From the NCBI GenBank assembly GCA_028023455.1, contig JAQFVV010000049.1, forward strand, positions 6,476,855 through 6,540,854: a DNA stretch of 64,000 nt, given 5' to 3'. Numbering within the stretch: position 1 is the first letter of the stretch; every line of letters starts with the position of its first letter. Origin of the DNA: Epiperipatus broadwayi. Lineage: Eukaryota > Onychophora > Udeonychophora > Euonychophora > Peripatidae. The notes under the pieces are model-generated. The model was not told the DNA's origin. It searched no databases and saw only the letters and a program-made list of their open reading frames with translations. Of this stretch, positions 11,198-22,894 are shown piece after piece. Both the position numbers and the translations under genes were made by a program.

Positions 11198-12480
11198 TTT
11201 GATTTTGCCATAAGTAAGTCTGACTTATTGGTAAGTTATGATATGGAAAGTTTATTCATAAATGTGCCATGTGAAGAAACATTGTCTATTGTAAGGAAAA
11301 GATTAAATGGTGATAATAGTTTAAACCAGAACAGCTCTTCCTATTGATAGTATAATGAAACTATTAACATTCTGCATAAAAACAATCTTCTTTCATTATA
11401 ACACATAATTCTTCCAACAAAATTAAGGAATGGATATAGGCTCACCATTGTCTCCCCTGAGTAGCAATATTTACATGGAAGAATTTGAAACCGTAGCTAT
11501 AAAAATTACTCCATATCCACCTAAAGTTTGGCTTTACTATGTGAATAATACATTTGTTGTATGGCTACATGGTAAAGCACTGATAAAAACTTTTTGGAAA
11601 CACATCAACAACATATCCCCTTCAATTAAATTCACAATAAAATCAGAACAAGAACAAAAATTGACATTCTTAGATGTCATGGCAAAATCAAACTACAGTT
11701 TACCAAAAACCTATACATACCTGAAAATACCTAGCCCATACATCCAATCACACCAGAAACACAAAACATGGAGTTATACTATCACTATGGAACAGAGCAA
11801 AAGAAGTGTGTCCAGAAACTAGCAATGTGACAAAAGAAAAGATATATATATAACAAACTCTTATGAAAACTGGTTATCCATCAGCTGTTATTAAGAAAAC
11901 ATTAAATAGACAACAAAAAAAAAACACCAAGAGAAAAGACCATTATTGGTACTGTAATGTACCCATATATTCCAAAAATAGCAGACAAATAAAGGAAAAT
12001 CTGCAATCCATATAACATCAAAACAGCTTTCCAGAGCCATATCATATTAAAAGGAATTCTAACATCTACAACACCTAAAATTGAAATGCTGAAAAGAAAA
12101 AAAACTACATCTATGAAATACCATGTGAATGTAAAAAAACATATATTGGTGAGACCTGTCATCTCATTGAAAAGCATTTGCAAGAACACAAACTGATGAT
12201 TAGAAGAGTGAAAACAGATGTGGCGAAAGTAGCAGACCATATATGTTTCAATGAACTTATGTTCAATTGGGAAATACAAAAATATTGGATAGAGAAGAAA
12301 AGATACAAAGAAGAAAATTTAAAGAAGCTGCTCACATGAGAATGGCAAAAAATCTCATATGCCAACCCAGTGTGACTATACATAATATATGGAAACCACT
12401 AATCAACTTTGCTCTTAGAAAAAGTGGAGAAATCAGGAGGAACCTCATAGATAAGTATATGAAGTTTCTATAGACTTGCC
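11197..12480 (+). pseudogene. Penelope-like element: RT and GIY-YIG, frameshifted
   Basis: This is a decayed Penelope-like element read in at least three frames. At 11,210-11,346: LLVSYDMESLFINVPCEETL, the RT motif A region. At 11,430-11,822: GSPLSPLSSNIYMEEFE (motif B), VWLYYVNNTFVVWLHG (motif C, YVNN where YVDD is expected), FLDV and TYTYLKIPSPY. At 12,106-12,338: YIYEIPCECKKTYIGETCH and LQEHK, a GIY-YIG domain, then KVADHICFNELMFNWEI. At 12,320-12,473: RRKFKEAAHM and NIWKPLINFALR, the usual tail. Both catalytic Asp of motif C are replaced by Asn, so reverse transcription would be lost even without the frameshifts. The first part, before motif A, is missing, replaced by the RTE scrap. Confidence 0.8.
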
Positions 12481-12484
12481 TTTG

Positions 12485-12755
12485 GCAGGATGGCTCATTT
12501 GGTTGGAGCATTACTTAAAAATTCAATGCTAAAGAATCTAATGGTCCAGGTTTAAATCACATGCTAGTACTGTCACTGGTCAGGCCAGTAACATCTGAAG
12601 AAGAGGGGAGAATAATACCTCTCAAAACATTGTGCATATACTAACCTGTTGATGTGCTTGACAGTTGAATGACTTTGAAATATTTAAATAAACTTAAATT
12701 TTTCCAAGGACATTCAATACACATATTAGATGTTGGAAATAATCCAATATAAAAA
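12485..12755 (+). repeat. family A repeat: tRNA-derived SINE-like unit
   Basis: The unit starts with a tRNA-like head: TGGCTCATTTGGTTGG at 12,491 fits an A box and GGTTTAAATCAC at 12,549 fits a decayed B box. The body contains CACTGGTCAGGCCAGTAACA and a hairpin (AGAGG with CCTCT) between CTGAAGA and AAAAC. The end is GGAAATAATCCAATATA. It follows the Penelope tail within a few bases. Related copies lie near 8,866, 21,028 and 49,333. RNA polymerase III transcription is inferred from the boxes only. Confidence 0.6.
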
Positions 12756-13241
12756 TAATGCATACATGTAGCATATTTGTACAAAATAATATAAATACAT
12801 TAGGTAAATTGTTATTGGCATTAATGTTAACATGAAGACTACTTTAGACTTAAAACAAATTTTGATATCATTATTATTATTATTTAAGTATATATATATG
12901 AAAATAAAGTTACTGTTAACACTAAGTGAAATAATCATACAAATATCTAAACCATTATAGAGAGGGTGTTACTGGATATTTGTAATTTGGATATTTATAA
13001 TTTGCAGGTGATATATTTTTGTGTGCAGAAAGAAGAGAAGACATGGAAGTTATACTGAGGACATGTGCAAGAGTGGGTAAAGAAATGGGAATTAAATTTA
13101 GTGAAGAAAAATCAAATGTAATGATGGTTAATACTGGGGAAAGAGAAGATGTAGATTTTTTTATTGGGAGATATTAAATTAAGTGTGGTGAATAGATATA
13201 GTTATTTGAGAATTATTTAAGTAATCAGAAAAATTATTTGG

Positions 13242-13712
13242 TTGAATGGGAGAAAAAAATTGATAAATGAAGCAAAGAAAAGAAAGGGATTGATAAAGAA
13301 ATTAACAGTGTTTTCATATAATAAATATGATGTAGCTAGAATTATATGGAAGGGAGTTGCAGTAGCAGAGTTAACATATGGTAATGATGCATTATGTGTT
13401 AGTAAAGGGGTATTAAATTACTTAGAAAAAGTTCAAAGGGAAGTAGGAAGACATGCATTGGATGCAAATGTATGGACAGCAAGGGAGGCAATTCAAGGCA
13501 AAATGGGATGGTCAAGTTTTCATATGAGAGATGCAAAAAGTAAAATAAAAATGTTTGGTAGATTGCAGTTTATGGATAATAAAATAATAGCCAAAATAGT
13601 ATTTAATTGGGTTATGAGTAAAGGGCAGGTAACACGATGGGTGAGAAAGATAATGCGGTATGCAAAAGATTTGGATAAAGAATTCATATCAGTATATTTA
13701 TACAAAAGATAA
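13242..13712 (+). CDS. LINE (second family) reverse transcriptase C-terminal region
   Basis: A 156-codon frame with KKLTVFSYNKYDVARI, AELTYGNDALCVSKGVLNYL, KVQREVGRHALDA, AIQGKMGWSSFHMRDAKSKI and WVMSKGQVTRWVRKI. The LTYG and LEKVQRE blocks are the usual thumb region downstream of a non-LTR RT. The minus-strand copy at 40,672-41,280 shows the same blocks but broken by stops, so this is the better preserved version. The catalytic motif lies upstream in a different frame and is mutated. No endonuclease domain is present here. Confidence 0.75.
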   Translation: MNGRKKLINEAKKRKGLIKKLTVFSYNKYDVARIIWKGVAVAELTYGNDALCVSKGVLNYLEKVQREVGRHALDANVWTAREAIQGKMGWSSFHMRDAKSKIKMFGRLQFMDNKIIAKIVFNWVMSKGQVTRWVRKIMRYAKDLDKEFISVYLYKR

Positions 13713-13860
13713 GATGATTGTGTTAGGAGGATTATTGAGTGTTATAGTGGTAAGAAATGGGATAAAAGAATAGATTTATTAATAAAGAATAGGGAGATAG
13801 AGATGTAAAACTAGTATGGAGAGTAAAAAGAGTTTAAATATATATATATATATATATATA

Positions 13861-16800
13861 TTGTGCCCTTTTGTATGGGTCACCATCTAAATTTTGTGCT
13901 AATCTATTAGAAATTTTAAATTTAAGATATATTTGAATATGTGATGTTAATTTTGCTTATGGTAATATTTCAAAAGGTTTAATTAAAGTAATCTATGAGT
14001 ATTTGATATGTGAAATTGTGCTGATATTGAGAGAGACATTTTAAATGATGATGATTATAATATATGGTTGGGGAAAAATGGCCATAATCAATACTGCATG
14101 AATATATTTAATTAATAAATATTTAAAGCTAAAGTATTTAAAAGACAAGTTAAAATTAAATGCATATATTTATTATTGATAAAATAATGATATAAAAGAA
14201 TATAAATATTTTAATTATTGTAAGTACTTAAATAGAAGATTAATATTTGACTTTAATAATATCGAATTATTATTTTAAAATCTATTATAATATCTTATTT
14301 ATTTTAAAAATATTTATTTTAAAAAATCAATTTTAGTTTATTTTTAGACATGACAAGCGTTTTTGTATTTAGAAAACAGATGTTAATTAGATATACACAC
14401 ACATGCTTGAAGTTATCTAATAAAGTTGCAAAACTATTTTAAAAAATTATTAAAATTTATAAATAATAATTACACAGATAAAAATAAAGATATTAGTGTG
14501 AAATATTAAATCTATTTTAAAATATTTTTTAAAAATATATATAAAAAATACTTATTTATTTAAAAATAATCTTATAAAAGTAAAATTAAAATCAAGTAAG
14601 CAAGGATATTTTTAAAAAAATTTTAATAGATTTAAATAAAATAAAATTATTTAGAAATTTGATAATTAATAAATATTAAATATTAAATAATCATTATTTA
14701 TTTTTATTTTTTAAATATAAATAACACAAAGTTGATTTTTAATTACAATCAAATGGAATTTTTATAAAAGCTCAATTCAATTTTAGGAGAGGACTTTGAT
14801 TGATTTAAGATAATTTTATTTAAAAATAGCTAAGTAAATTTTATAGACCTTTTAAAATATTTCAAAATTATAAGAGTTCTTATAAATAAGTTATATAAAT
14901 TTTAAATGATAAACATTTAACTTAATTTTCCCTACCTCTTTATTAAGCAAAAACAAATATCTGGAATCATATATAGTGAAAATATATCGAAACTTTACCT
15001 TAGAAATATGACAAACCTATAGTTGAATACAAGATGGAGAAAGTAGTATTTTGAAGTATATAATTTTAAAAGCTAATTACTATTGCTATTAGAAAATAGA
15101 TATTTTAAAGAATAAATATTTTTAAAGAAAGTATTTTCAATATAATTTAAGTATATTGATAAAGATATTAGAAATAAAAGTATTTATAAAATACCTTTCT
15201 TTTTTAAAAAAATTTGATATTTTAAAAATAATAAATATAATTAGCTAAAAATCTTAATATAATAAAATATTATACTAAATAATTTAAATTTTATAAATAA
15301 AGATTTATTCTTACCTGGTTTTTAAAAATCAAAATAGTGGTGTCCCATCAATTTAAAATAATTAAATGATAATTTTCATAAACTATAGATTTAAAATAAT
15401 AACTTTGAATAATATTTTGAAAGAACTAAACAACCTATAAACTATTTTAATTTTTTTTATTTCTGGGTTTTAAAAGAATTTTTTTTAATTAAAAAAATGA
15501 AACAGGAAATGATGTTTAGGATTAGGATTAAAGAAATGGAAAAGAAAAATCTGAGTAGTAATATGAATTTTTTTTTTACTAACTAAATTAATATTATTAA
15601 TATTAAAGGATGGAATTTTTAAAAAAACTAAAAAAATATAATATATTGTTTTATTTTATATATATAACACATATTAAAGAAATATAAAGTAATATTTTAT
15701 GGAATGAATATTGGGAGGATAAAATTATTGATAAAAATTGAATATTTTTTGTATTTATTTTTTGACAAAGATTTATTGGAAGAGATGATTTTAAAAAACA
15801 AAATATATGGGATTTTATTTAAATATGTTTTTTGAATAAATACGACATACTTAAAAAATATTAAATTTTATTTTTTTTATTGAATAATCTACGAATATTT
15901 TTTTTGGAGGAACTTATTTTATTTTTATTTTATTGTATTAGTTTTATGGAGTTTTATTGTTGTAAATGATGAGATAAATTGGTTTTTTTTAAGTTTTAAA
16001 TTTTTGATATTAAGAAGGAGAGAAAAAAAAGAAGTAATAATTTTACTAGAAAAGAACATATTTACTTTATACTATGATTTGATTTTTTTATATTTTACGT
16101 GCTGATAAAAGCATTTAATATAAAATATATTTTACATTATTTATTTTGTAAAGTAGGCAGACATGAGGAAAAAGAATATGGGAAATATGTTTTTACAAAT
16201 TTAATAATTTTAATAATAATTATTTCAGTTTTGATATCAAAGAAATATATGGAGAATAATAGTAAAATGTATTATTATTTTTTTTTTTCTTTTTTAGTAA
16301 AATGGTAAGAAATAAATTTTATTTTTTTAAAAAGTTCATGACAATTGAATATTACAGTGATATATATATTAAACAATTTCTATGGTATAATAAACATGAG
16401 AATGTGTTTAGACGATATTAAATATAAATTTGATATAAAATAAATATAAAAAAAAAATATTTATTATTAATAAATAAAGAAAGATTAAGTTATACCCTAA
16501 GATTAGTATTGAGTATTATTATTATTAGAATAAGTTAGGTGTATTTAGGTTTGATATAAAATCCCTTATCATACTTATTTACATGAGTTATCATTACTTT
16601 AAGATAATTAGAAGAACCTGAGATTATTTAATTATATTTTTAAAAATTAAAAGTTAAGATTTATTTATTTTATTATTACTAAAGATAGTTTATTTTATTA
16701 AAAGCCATAAGAATGCTGTAGATGTAGTATTAAGTTAATAAGGAGGTAATAGTATTCTTATGCCATTGAGACAATGTCTTGGGAGATATTGACTCAATGT

Positions 16801-17035
16801 AAATCTACTTATTGCTTTGTAACTTTACTTCACAGTCTCATGATTTTATTAAATATTTATTTAATGAGCACATAATATAGAATATATTGATTTTGATAAT
16901 TGATAATAAATTTAATTAGAATATGATATTATAAAGTAAATTAAAGATAGATATGCAAATTTGAATTAAGCATTATAATTTAATTGAGCTAGTCGTATTT
17001 CAAACTATATTATACATCAAGAAGTAAGGGTACAA
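13861..17035. mobile_element. 3.2-kb AT-rich insertion with short terminal inverted repeats, in (TA)n
   Basis: The insert starts TTGTGCCCTT at 13,861 and ends AAGGGTACAA at 17,026-17,035, a 10-base inverted repeat with one mismatch. (TA)n lies on both sides. The uninterrupted LINE copy on the minus strand has TATATA at the matching place (about 40,675), so the target was a TA-rich site. Inside, the sequence is extremely AT-rich with no long frame. One stretch near 15,715-15,810 reads FFDKDLLEEMILKNKIYG, loosely like the N-terminal part of piggyBac transposases. The class of this DNA element is unknown. Confidence 0.55.
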
Positions 17036-17127
17036 TATATATATATATATATAGAAATAAACATAATATTAGGTGCAAGTTAATATATGATAATATTAAG
17101 AAAAGTAGTTTATTGTTTAAGGCTTGA

Positions 17128-17367
17128 ATGGGATCTTTAGTAACAAGAAAATATACATGTAGGTGGAAAAATATGGGTGATTTAATCTGTAAATTATGTA
17201 AGGAAGGAATAGAAAATATTAGGCATCGGTTAATTGAATGTAAATGCTTGAAAACAGAAAGAGCAGATATAAGGAAGTTATGGAAAAATAAATATGAAAA
17301 AAGTGATTATACAGAAAGTGGATTATTGGTTTTTATGCTGGGTTTGGGAAAAGATAAGGGAATTTAG
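17128..17367 (+). CDS. LINE (second family) C-terminal zinc-knuckle segment
   Basis: A 79-codon frame that continues the split LINE. It shows CKLCKEGIENIRHRLIEC, a CX2C...HX4C knuckle of the kind that ends many LINE ORF2 proteins and is thought to bind nucleic acid. Downstream, SDYTESGLLVFMLGLGKDKG matches SDYTESEFLVFMLELEKDKG in the minus-strand copy near 40,289-40,471. The start methionine is not meaningful because the true ORF would begin far upstream, before the insertion. Confidence 0.65.
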   Translation: MGSLVTRKYTCRWKNMGDLICKLCKEGIENIRHRLIECKCLKTERADIRKLWKNKYEKSDYTESGLLVFMLGLGKDKGI

Positions 17368-17566
17368 ATATAAAGGCCATAGAGTTGACAAAGATTATGT
17401 TGTGGAAATGGGATGGAGCAGAATATGAGAAAACTTAGATTGGGGAATGGAAAATAAAGTGCCTAACAGGTTTTTCTGGGCATAATTGTTGAGAGATTCT
17501 TGACTCCATTTAAGGAGAAGCTACAGTACATACACATCACATCATCATATCACATATAATGGTTAA

Positions 17567-19020
17567 TATATATATATATATTATATGCATATAACTTAGG
17601 ATCATTCAGTATGTTTGAAGGATACATTTTCTATTATAATATTTTATATACGAGTATATATGTCTGTAATTCTAGAGACCCATATAGCATTTATAAGCAC
17701 TTATTATAAAGAAGTGCCTATCAGAACCACTATATGTGATGTTAAAATTCCTACTAGTCTTTATGAAGTTAAGCACAATATAGGTAAATGTAGTAGTATT
17801 TTGTGATATTTAAAGGCTTTTCATTAAATAAAGAAATTATTTTAAGAGTATTTATATTTGAGTATCTCAGAGAAAAGAACTGTAGTTCAATGGAATGCAG
17901 ATATATCTAGTATCGTTTGAAGAGAATTTTGTTATTTTTTTTTTTGATTTGTACAGTTAGTAAAATTTTAGACAAAATACAAGTCATTGATCTTGAACTA
18001 TTTAGATGTTAGCAAGTATTATTATTGTGTCTTATTTAGTCATTTGAACATAAATGCAATTTAAACATATATATCAGTATCAAATGTTATTCAACATGAG
18101 TTTTATGAATAAATTGAGAAATCTATGAAATGGAATAGTTATTCTTGCTTTGTTACTTTATGTTATTGTTACCACTTTAAAAAAATACATATAAATTAAA
18201 GATGAACCAATTGTTTTATTTAAAGTTTGAATTCATATAGTTTTATATTTTCATATTTTGTAATCACATCATTTATCTGTACATGTGGGTCATAATACAA
18301 TACTTGATTGAGATAATATAATTTTTTACTATGTTAATACTTGTGTAAACATTAATAAACATCAACATTATCAATATTAATGAATTAAAATATTAAATAA
18401 AATTTTTATATTTAATTAGTTTGTGAGTATAGTTTAGATTCAATAAAATATTCTCTTTGTTTTTGTTTTATATTAAGCAAGTGGTCAAGTCTCACTAATA
18501 ACCTTTAATGTTAAACCCTGAAAATAAATAATTACAGTATAAAGAGATAATAAAAATTGGACATATTCTTTTCATTATTATTAGGAGTTTGGCTGGTTTA
18601 GTTGTGAGATCTTATTTTAAAATCTAACATATGTCCATATTAATTATCATTAGAGTTTGGCACATTTAATTCAAAATCAACCCTTTGCACAATTATAATT
18701 TTGGTATAAAAACCAATGAGGCATTAGGCACAATTTGACTTGCTCATATATTTGGGTCATAATAAACCCTTTCTCATCATCATCCTCATTCATACATCTA
18801 TAATTAGTACCTCAATTTGGGGTGTAGTAAAGTATCTCACCCACCCCCAGTTTTGTACTATTAAATTTGGACACTGCAATTCATGGGGCATTATAAAACT
18901 AGAATTATTCTCTCTTGTCTCCTCATCCTACAATATATTAAAGAAAAAAACTCTACAATATTTAGATGCCAATATAAAGAAATAAATAAGAGTAATATTC
19001 AGCATTCAGCATGCTATCAT
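17567..19020. other. AT-rich stretch without recognised gene
   Basis: A (TA)n run lies at 17,567-17,582. Near 18,590-18,740 the phrase GAGTTTGGC occurs twice with loose tRNA A-box likeness (TGGCTGGTTTAG), but I see no B box. No protein similarity. Confidence 0.5.
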
Positions 19021-19024
19021 CCTG

Positions 19025-19245
19025 AGTAGAATTTTACAATTAAAATTTCCATTCCAAATTTCATCAAAGTCACATAACATTAACTTTTTACATGAATTGC
19101 TAACTTTTCATAATTCATACACAATAGCACAATTGTATTGTTCATTGAATAGGTTGTCTTTCATATTTATAAAATTTTGATTTTTTCTTTTCTTGAAATT
19201 ATTTCCTGCATATAATATAAAATTATTGCCAAATAACTGAATGTT
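19025..19245 (-). mobile_element. Penelope-like 3' untranslated scrap
   Basis: This matches the minus-strand 3' region at 22,985-23,150 (TCATCAAAGTCACATAACA compared with TCATTAAAGTCACACAACA, then AATTGCTAACTTTTCATAA and TTTCCTGCATA). It is a diverged, coding-free copy of the tail of the element at 23,665-25,480. Family C starts about 120 bases downstream. Confidence 0.55.
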
Positions 19246-19366
19246 TAGAAAATACAGATTTTAATCTATTGATAAAATATCAAAAAATAAAATTACAAAA
19301 AAATAAAGTCAGATATCATATGATTTAATTTAATAAGCTTGTATTTACAAATGTTATATATAGAGA

Positions 19367-19645
19367 TTTGGCAATTTTATATTGCTAAAGCTATTAATAT
19401 ATGGTATATCTGAACTTAGTTCAGTCCCATATGGCTATTTAAGTTAGATTGCTGGATTGGAACACATATGGATGTCTGAAAATTTCAGATTTTCTACTTA
19501 ATAGTTATACATTAGATAAAGTGCTGGGCTTGTCTTGGTATTTTTAATCTAATGCTTGAATATTCTAGTACCTCCCTGATGATGCCAGTAGCAAAAACTG
19601 GTCTGGGGTTGAGGATATTCTCAAAGCTTTTTAATAGTTTATTTT
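19367..19645 (+). repeat. family C repeat, copy C1
   Basis: The unit begins near AAAGCTATTAATATATGGT and includes a small self-complementary block (GAACTTAGTTC). It continues through ATGGATGTCTGAAAATTTCAG and AATCTAATGCTTGAATATTC to a hammerhead-like motif and a GAGGATATTCTCAAAGCTT end. The same order is found on the minus strand at 47,765-47,385. A longer relative (C') lies at 46,573-46,930 and 56,475-56,760. Confidence 0.6.
19570..19609 (+). ncRNA. hammerhead-like ribozyme motif in C1
   Basis: Stem I ACCTC at 19,570-19,574 can pair with GGGGT at 19,605-19,609. The core CTGATGA lies at 19,576-19,582, stem II is TGC with GCA, and then AAAAC stands where GAAAC is expected. Stem III is minimal (AC...GT), and the cleavage position would follow C at 19,603. 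The innermost stem I pair and G12 are lost, so this copy is probably inactive. Confidence 0.4.
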
Positions 19646-19649
19646 GCGA

Positions 19650-21020
19650 ACTCTATATATAACATTGATAAAATATAATTTATTATATAAAAGTTTATGT
19701 TTATAAGTTCTCTTTTTCAGTGCAAACTTTGACTAAACAATGTAACTGAACCTGCATCAATTTCATTTTTTATATTAGTTTATTGAATATTGTAGAGTTT
19801 ATTCCAAAGGTTTTATTTATTTATGTATATATATAAGAGAAAATTATATAACATTACAATACTAGCCAAAAACAAAGTTTTTACTAAAATTCTTTAAGAA
19901 ACATGGTTTCATCTATTAAAAATAGACCTTTTCAAGTGAAATCCAACAAGATACATACAGCATATATATATACTCGTCCCAACATTCATTTGAAAAAAAA
20001 AAAACTTCCTTTAAGATAGAAGGATGTCATTATAAGCTTGATGGTCTCAGATTTAAAAAAAATTATCATAAGAGTTTTTTATACTCTTCTTTTTATTTCA
20101 CTTCTTTTATATATATACGACTTATTAGTTTAATAAATGTATAAGGCGAGAGTTAATAGAATGAAATGCAAAACTAATTTTTACTACTAAATGTAATATA
20201 ATAGATTTCTATAAATTTAATATAAAGCCTTTTTTTAATTCTCAAAATATAATTTAATATTCAAGAAGAAAAATTTCTTTGAATTGATCATTAACATGGC
20301 ATATATATATATTAAATTTCAGTGTATTCACAGGTAAGTAATTTATTGAATTTCTTTTTCCATATAAACAGAATAAAATCCAAAACATTTTAGAGAAATT
20401 TAATAAATAAATAAATAGTGATTTATGCTATTAATTTTATCCAGATGAATGGAAAAATGTAACCAATAAATCATTGAGAAAATTCTTTATTTTCGTAGTA
20501 AATTGTTTGAAATACTTTTCTATTCTTCAATCCAAATGACAAGATAATATTGAAGGAATTTATAAATTTATCATGCACCATTTGCAAACAATATAAATTT
20601 AGGCTAATAAGAAAACTACTAACCCTGAATTTACGGATTTATAAAATTGAATATTACATATTTAAAGTTGACTACATATACATGCATTTCATCGACAGCA
20701 AATATTAATCTTAAAACATTTTATTGATTGAATACAGATTTTTAAGTTAAAAGTTTCAAGTTTGATATTTACAGAATTAATTGTTGTATTGTTTGAAAAG
20801 TTATTTATGCTTATTGTTGCCTTCTAGTGTCATTTAATGTAATTTTAGGACTTGACTTTAAGGGGGAACAATACAAAATTAAGTTGCATCTTCACAAAAT
20901 CTTTCATCAAAAAAATAACATATATCTGATTATTATAACTCTATATTTGTCAAATTATTTTGATATAAATAAAAATGAATATTTTTTAAAGAATGATTTT
21001 CACAATGCTCTCAGAATGAG
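19650..21020. other. AT-rich stretch without recognised gene
   Basis: No protein similarity. A short (TA)n run near 20,300 and runs of T and A only. Confidence 0.55.
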
Positions 21021-21027
21021 ATAATAT

Positions 21028-21395
21028 ATTGGACTATTACCATCATTTATCATTAAATTGCTGAATGTCTAGAAAATTTGAAACTTTTTATTTAAACTTT
21101 TCCATATACAAACAACTGTTTGTAATAACACAGGAAGACACATATGTTAGTATATTACAGAATGTTTGGAGTGGTATAATTAGCTACTCTTTCTCAGGTA
21201 TTGCTCACTTGACCAGTGACAATGCTGTCATAGGAGCTGAACTCATAATTTTAGTTTTTTGAATGTTGAATTTTTAAGGCAACAGTAATTAATTGGATGA
21301 TTCTGTCAAAGGCTATGATCGATGATGAAAATATTCCAACATATTACCACATCTAAATATCATCATCACAAACTTTCTGAAAAACTCTTAGAATA
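21028..21395. repeat. family A repeat, inverted dimer with truncated second arm
   Basis: 21,028-21,262 is a minus-strand family A copy: CACTGGTCAAGTGAGCAATA, a B-box-like GAGTTCAGCTCC, and the end GGTAATAGTCCAATATAT. From about 21,300 plus-strand family A sequence follows (GATGATGAAAATATTCCAAC, ATCATCATCACAAACTTT), matching 49,785-49,850. The right arm lacks head and hairpin. Confidence 0.5.
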
Positions 21396-21399
21396 TCTT

Positions 21400-22890
21400 T
21401 TTTGAGACTTATTTTTCTTAAAATTATTTGTTTTTCATTTTCTTTTTAAATTTGTTTTAACACACATCTCATTGTCTTCCTATTCAGAGCTACATACTCT
21501 GAGTTTAAAAGTTTCAAAATCAAGTCACAATTGAGTAAAATAAGAAAACAATTTTAATTGAGTCAACTGAATGAAACTTCTGCATTAATCTGCCACTATT
21601 AATATATAAATGTCACATGATATCTCAAGAAAACTATAAGTTTAGAGATTAATTTATTATTTTTTTATTATTTCTTTGCCTTCAAAAATATGTCCAATTT
21701 TTTTTATTTCATTTTTTTTAATTCAATAAAAATCTTTTGGTACTTCATTTTTTGTTAATTTTATCCCTTACTAACATTTTGCATTTTATTATTTATCTAC
21801 ATTTTAAAAAATATAATTATTTTTTAGATTACACTACACTAATATTTATAGGAATTCCATGTTTATTATTAAAAGGAGGTTGGCTTGACATCAGGTTGAG
21901 ACTGTTTATTGTTATTAATATTGAGATTGCCTAAGTTTTGAATGATTTTGATGAATATATATATATGTATGTGTGTATGTAGGTCTGAGTAAATTTAGTT
22001 TTCAGATTCAACTATCTGTTGTGTTTGCTGTTATTATAACAACTTCTATATTTTGCTGGATTTCAGATAATGAACCAATCTTATTACTCATACAATTAAA
22101 GGTAACTTCTAACTAAAATAATTTTGATATTATGTTTACAATAATCCATCACACATGAAAAATAACTAAAAAATGAAATTTATATTTTTCCCAATGAAAG
22201 TCTTTATTATAAGACATATAAATGTATTGTATGACATATAAATGAACTTTAAGTGATCTGGTCAACATATCTCTCTGTTGAACTATAATTTATTTTGAAT
22301 TTTGAAACACTAAAAAGCGTTTTATTTTTATGATAAAGTAAGATTCTTTTAGGTTACTATATCAAATTGAAGTTAGATAGCTATTCAATTACTATTTGGT
22401 GATTTGATATATGGTGACTTCTAGGTGAAGGATAAAAGAAGGAAAACAAATCATAAAAACCGTGATTAACTTTCAGTTAAGTAATCTAGTAAGTGATACA
22501 TTTTCATTCATTATTGTTTCATGAAGTGATGCTGTAAAAGCTTTTTCTCTGCAATGAATTGTTTAAGTCTGTTTATTTATTTTCACTCACAATAAAAATT
22601 GATGAATTAATTACTAGCCATCTAAAATGTCAACTATCTTAACCAGTTTAGAAATTTCATCAAAAATAATTACCCATTATAATTTTAATTGACTTTTTAT
22701 GCTACAATATTACTATGGCTTAAGGTATTCATTTTATTTATATGAAGATATATATACCATTAGAATCTGTCAACACTTAGACAATCCCAATATAAATATT
22801 ACTCAGTAATCTCAATCTGTTGTTGAGACAACCTTCTTATATATATATTAAACAAAATACACTACAATAACTATGCAAAATTTAAAATTC
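21400..22890. other. AT-rich stretch without recognised gene
   Basis: A (TA)n/(TG)n tract lies at about 21,952-21,980. I recognise no gene or repeat. Confidence 0.55.
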
Positions 22891-22894
22891 TTAT

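Larger units (their letters stand above)
12995..17562 (+). mobile_element. LINE of a second family, copy 1, split by an insertion
   Basis: A non-LTR retrotransposon fragment. The left part (12,995-13,838) begins inside the RT at FAGDIFLCAERREDMEV, motif C with the first Asp changed to Gly (FADD expected). It continues through the ORF ending near 13,712. The right part (17,054-17,562) resumes with the C-terminal region, a CCHC-like knuckle and the 3' end CACATCACATCATCATATCA. The minus-strand copy at 40,137-42,095 has the two parts joined without interruption, which proves the insertion. I cannot place the clade with confidence; it is not RTE. Confidence 0.75.

Noticed and set aside
11902-12279. 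125-codon minus-strand hydrophobic frame
   Set aside because: It is antisense to the Penelope GIY-YIG region, whose plus-strand reading has clear conserved motifs.
12585-12640. Family A hairpin (CTGAAGA, AGAGG...CCTCT, AAAAC) as a hammerhead
   Set aside because: Stem II pairs well in the copy at 12,485, but one base is left over before GAAA in all copies, and no stem I forms in any of the four copies compared. Kept only as a hairpin.
16099-16308. 69-codon frame as a membrane protein gene
   Set aside because: It is hydrophobic because of AT-rich codons (Ile, Phe, Tyr), lies within the 3.2-kb insertion and has no recognisable motif.
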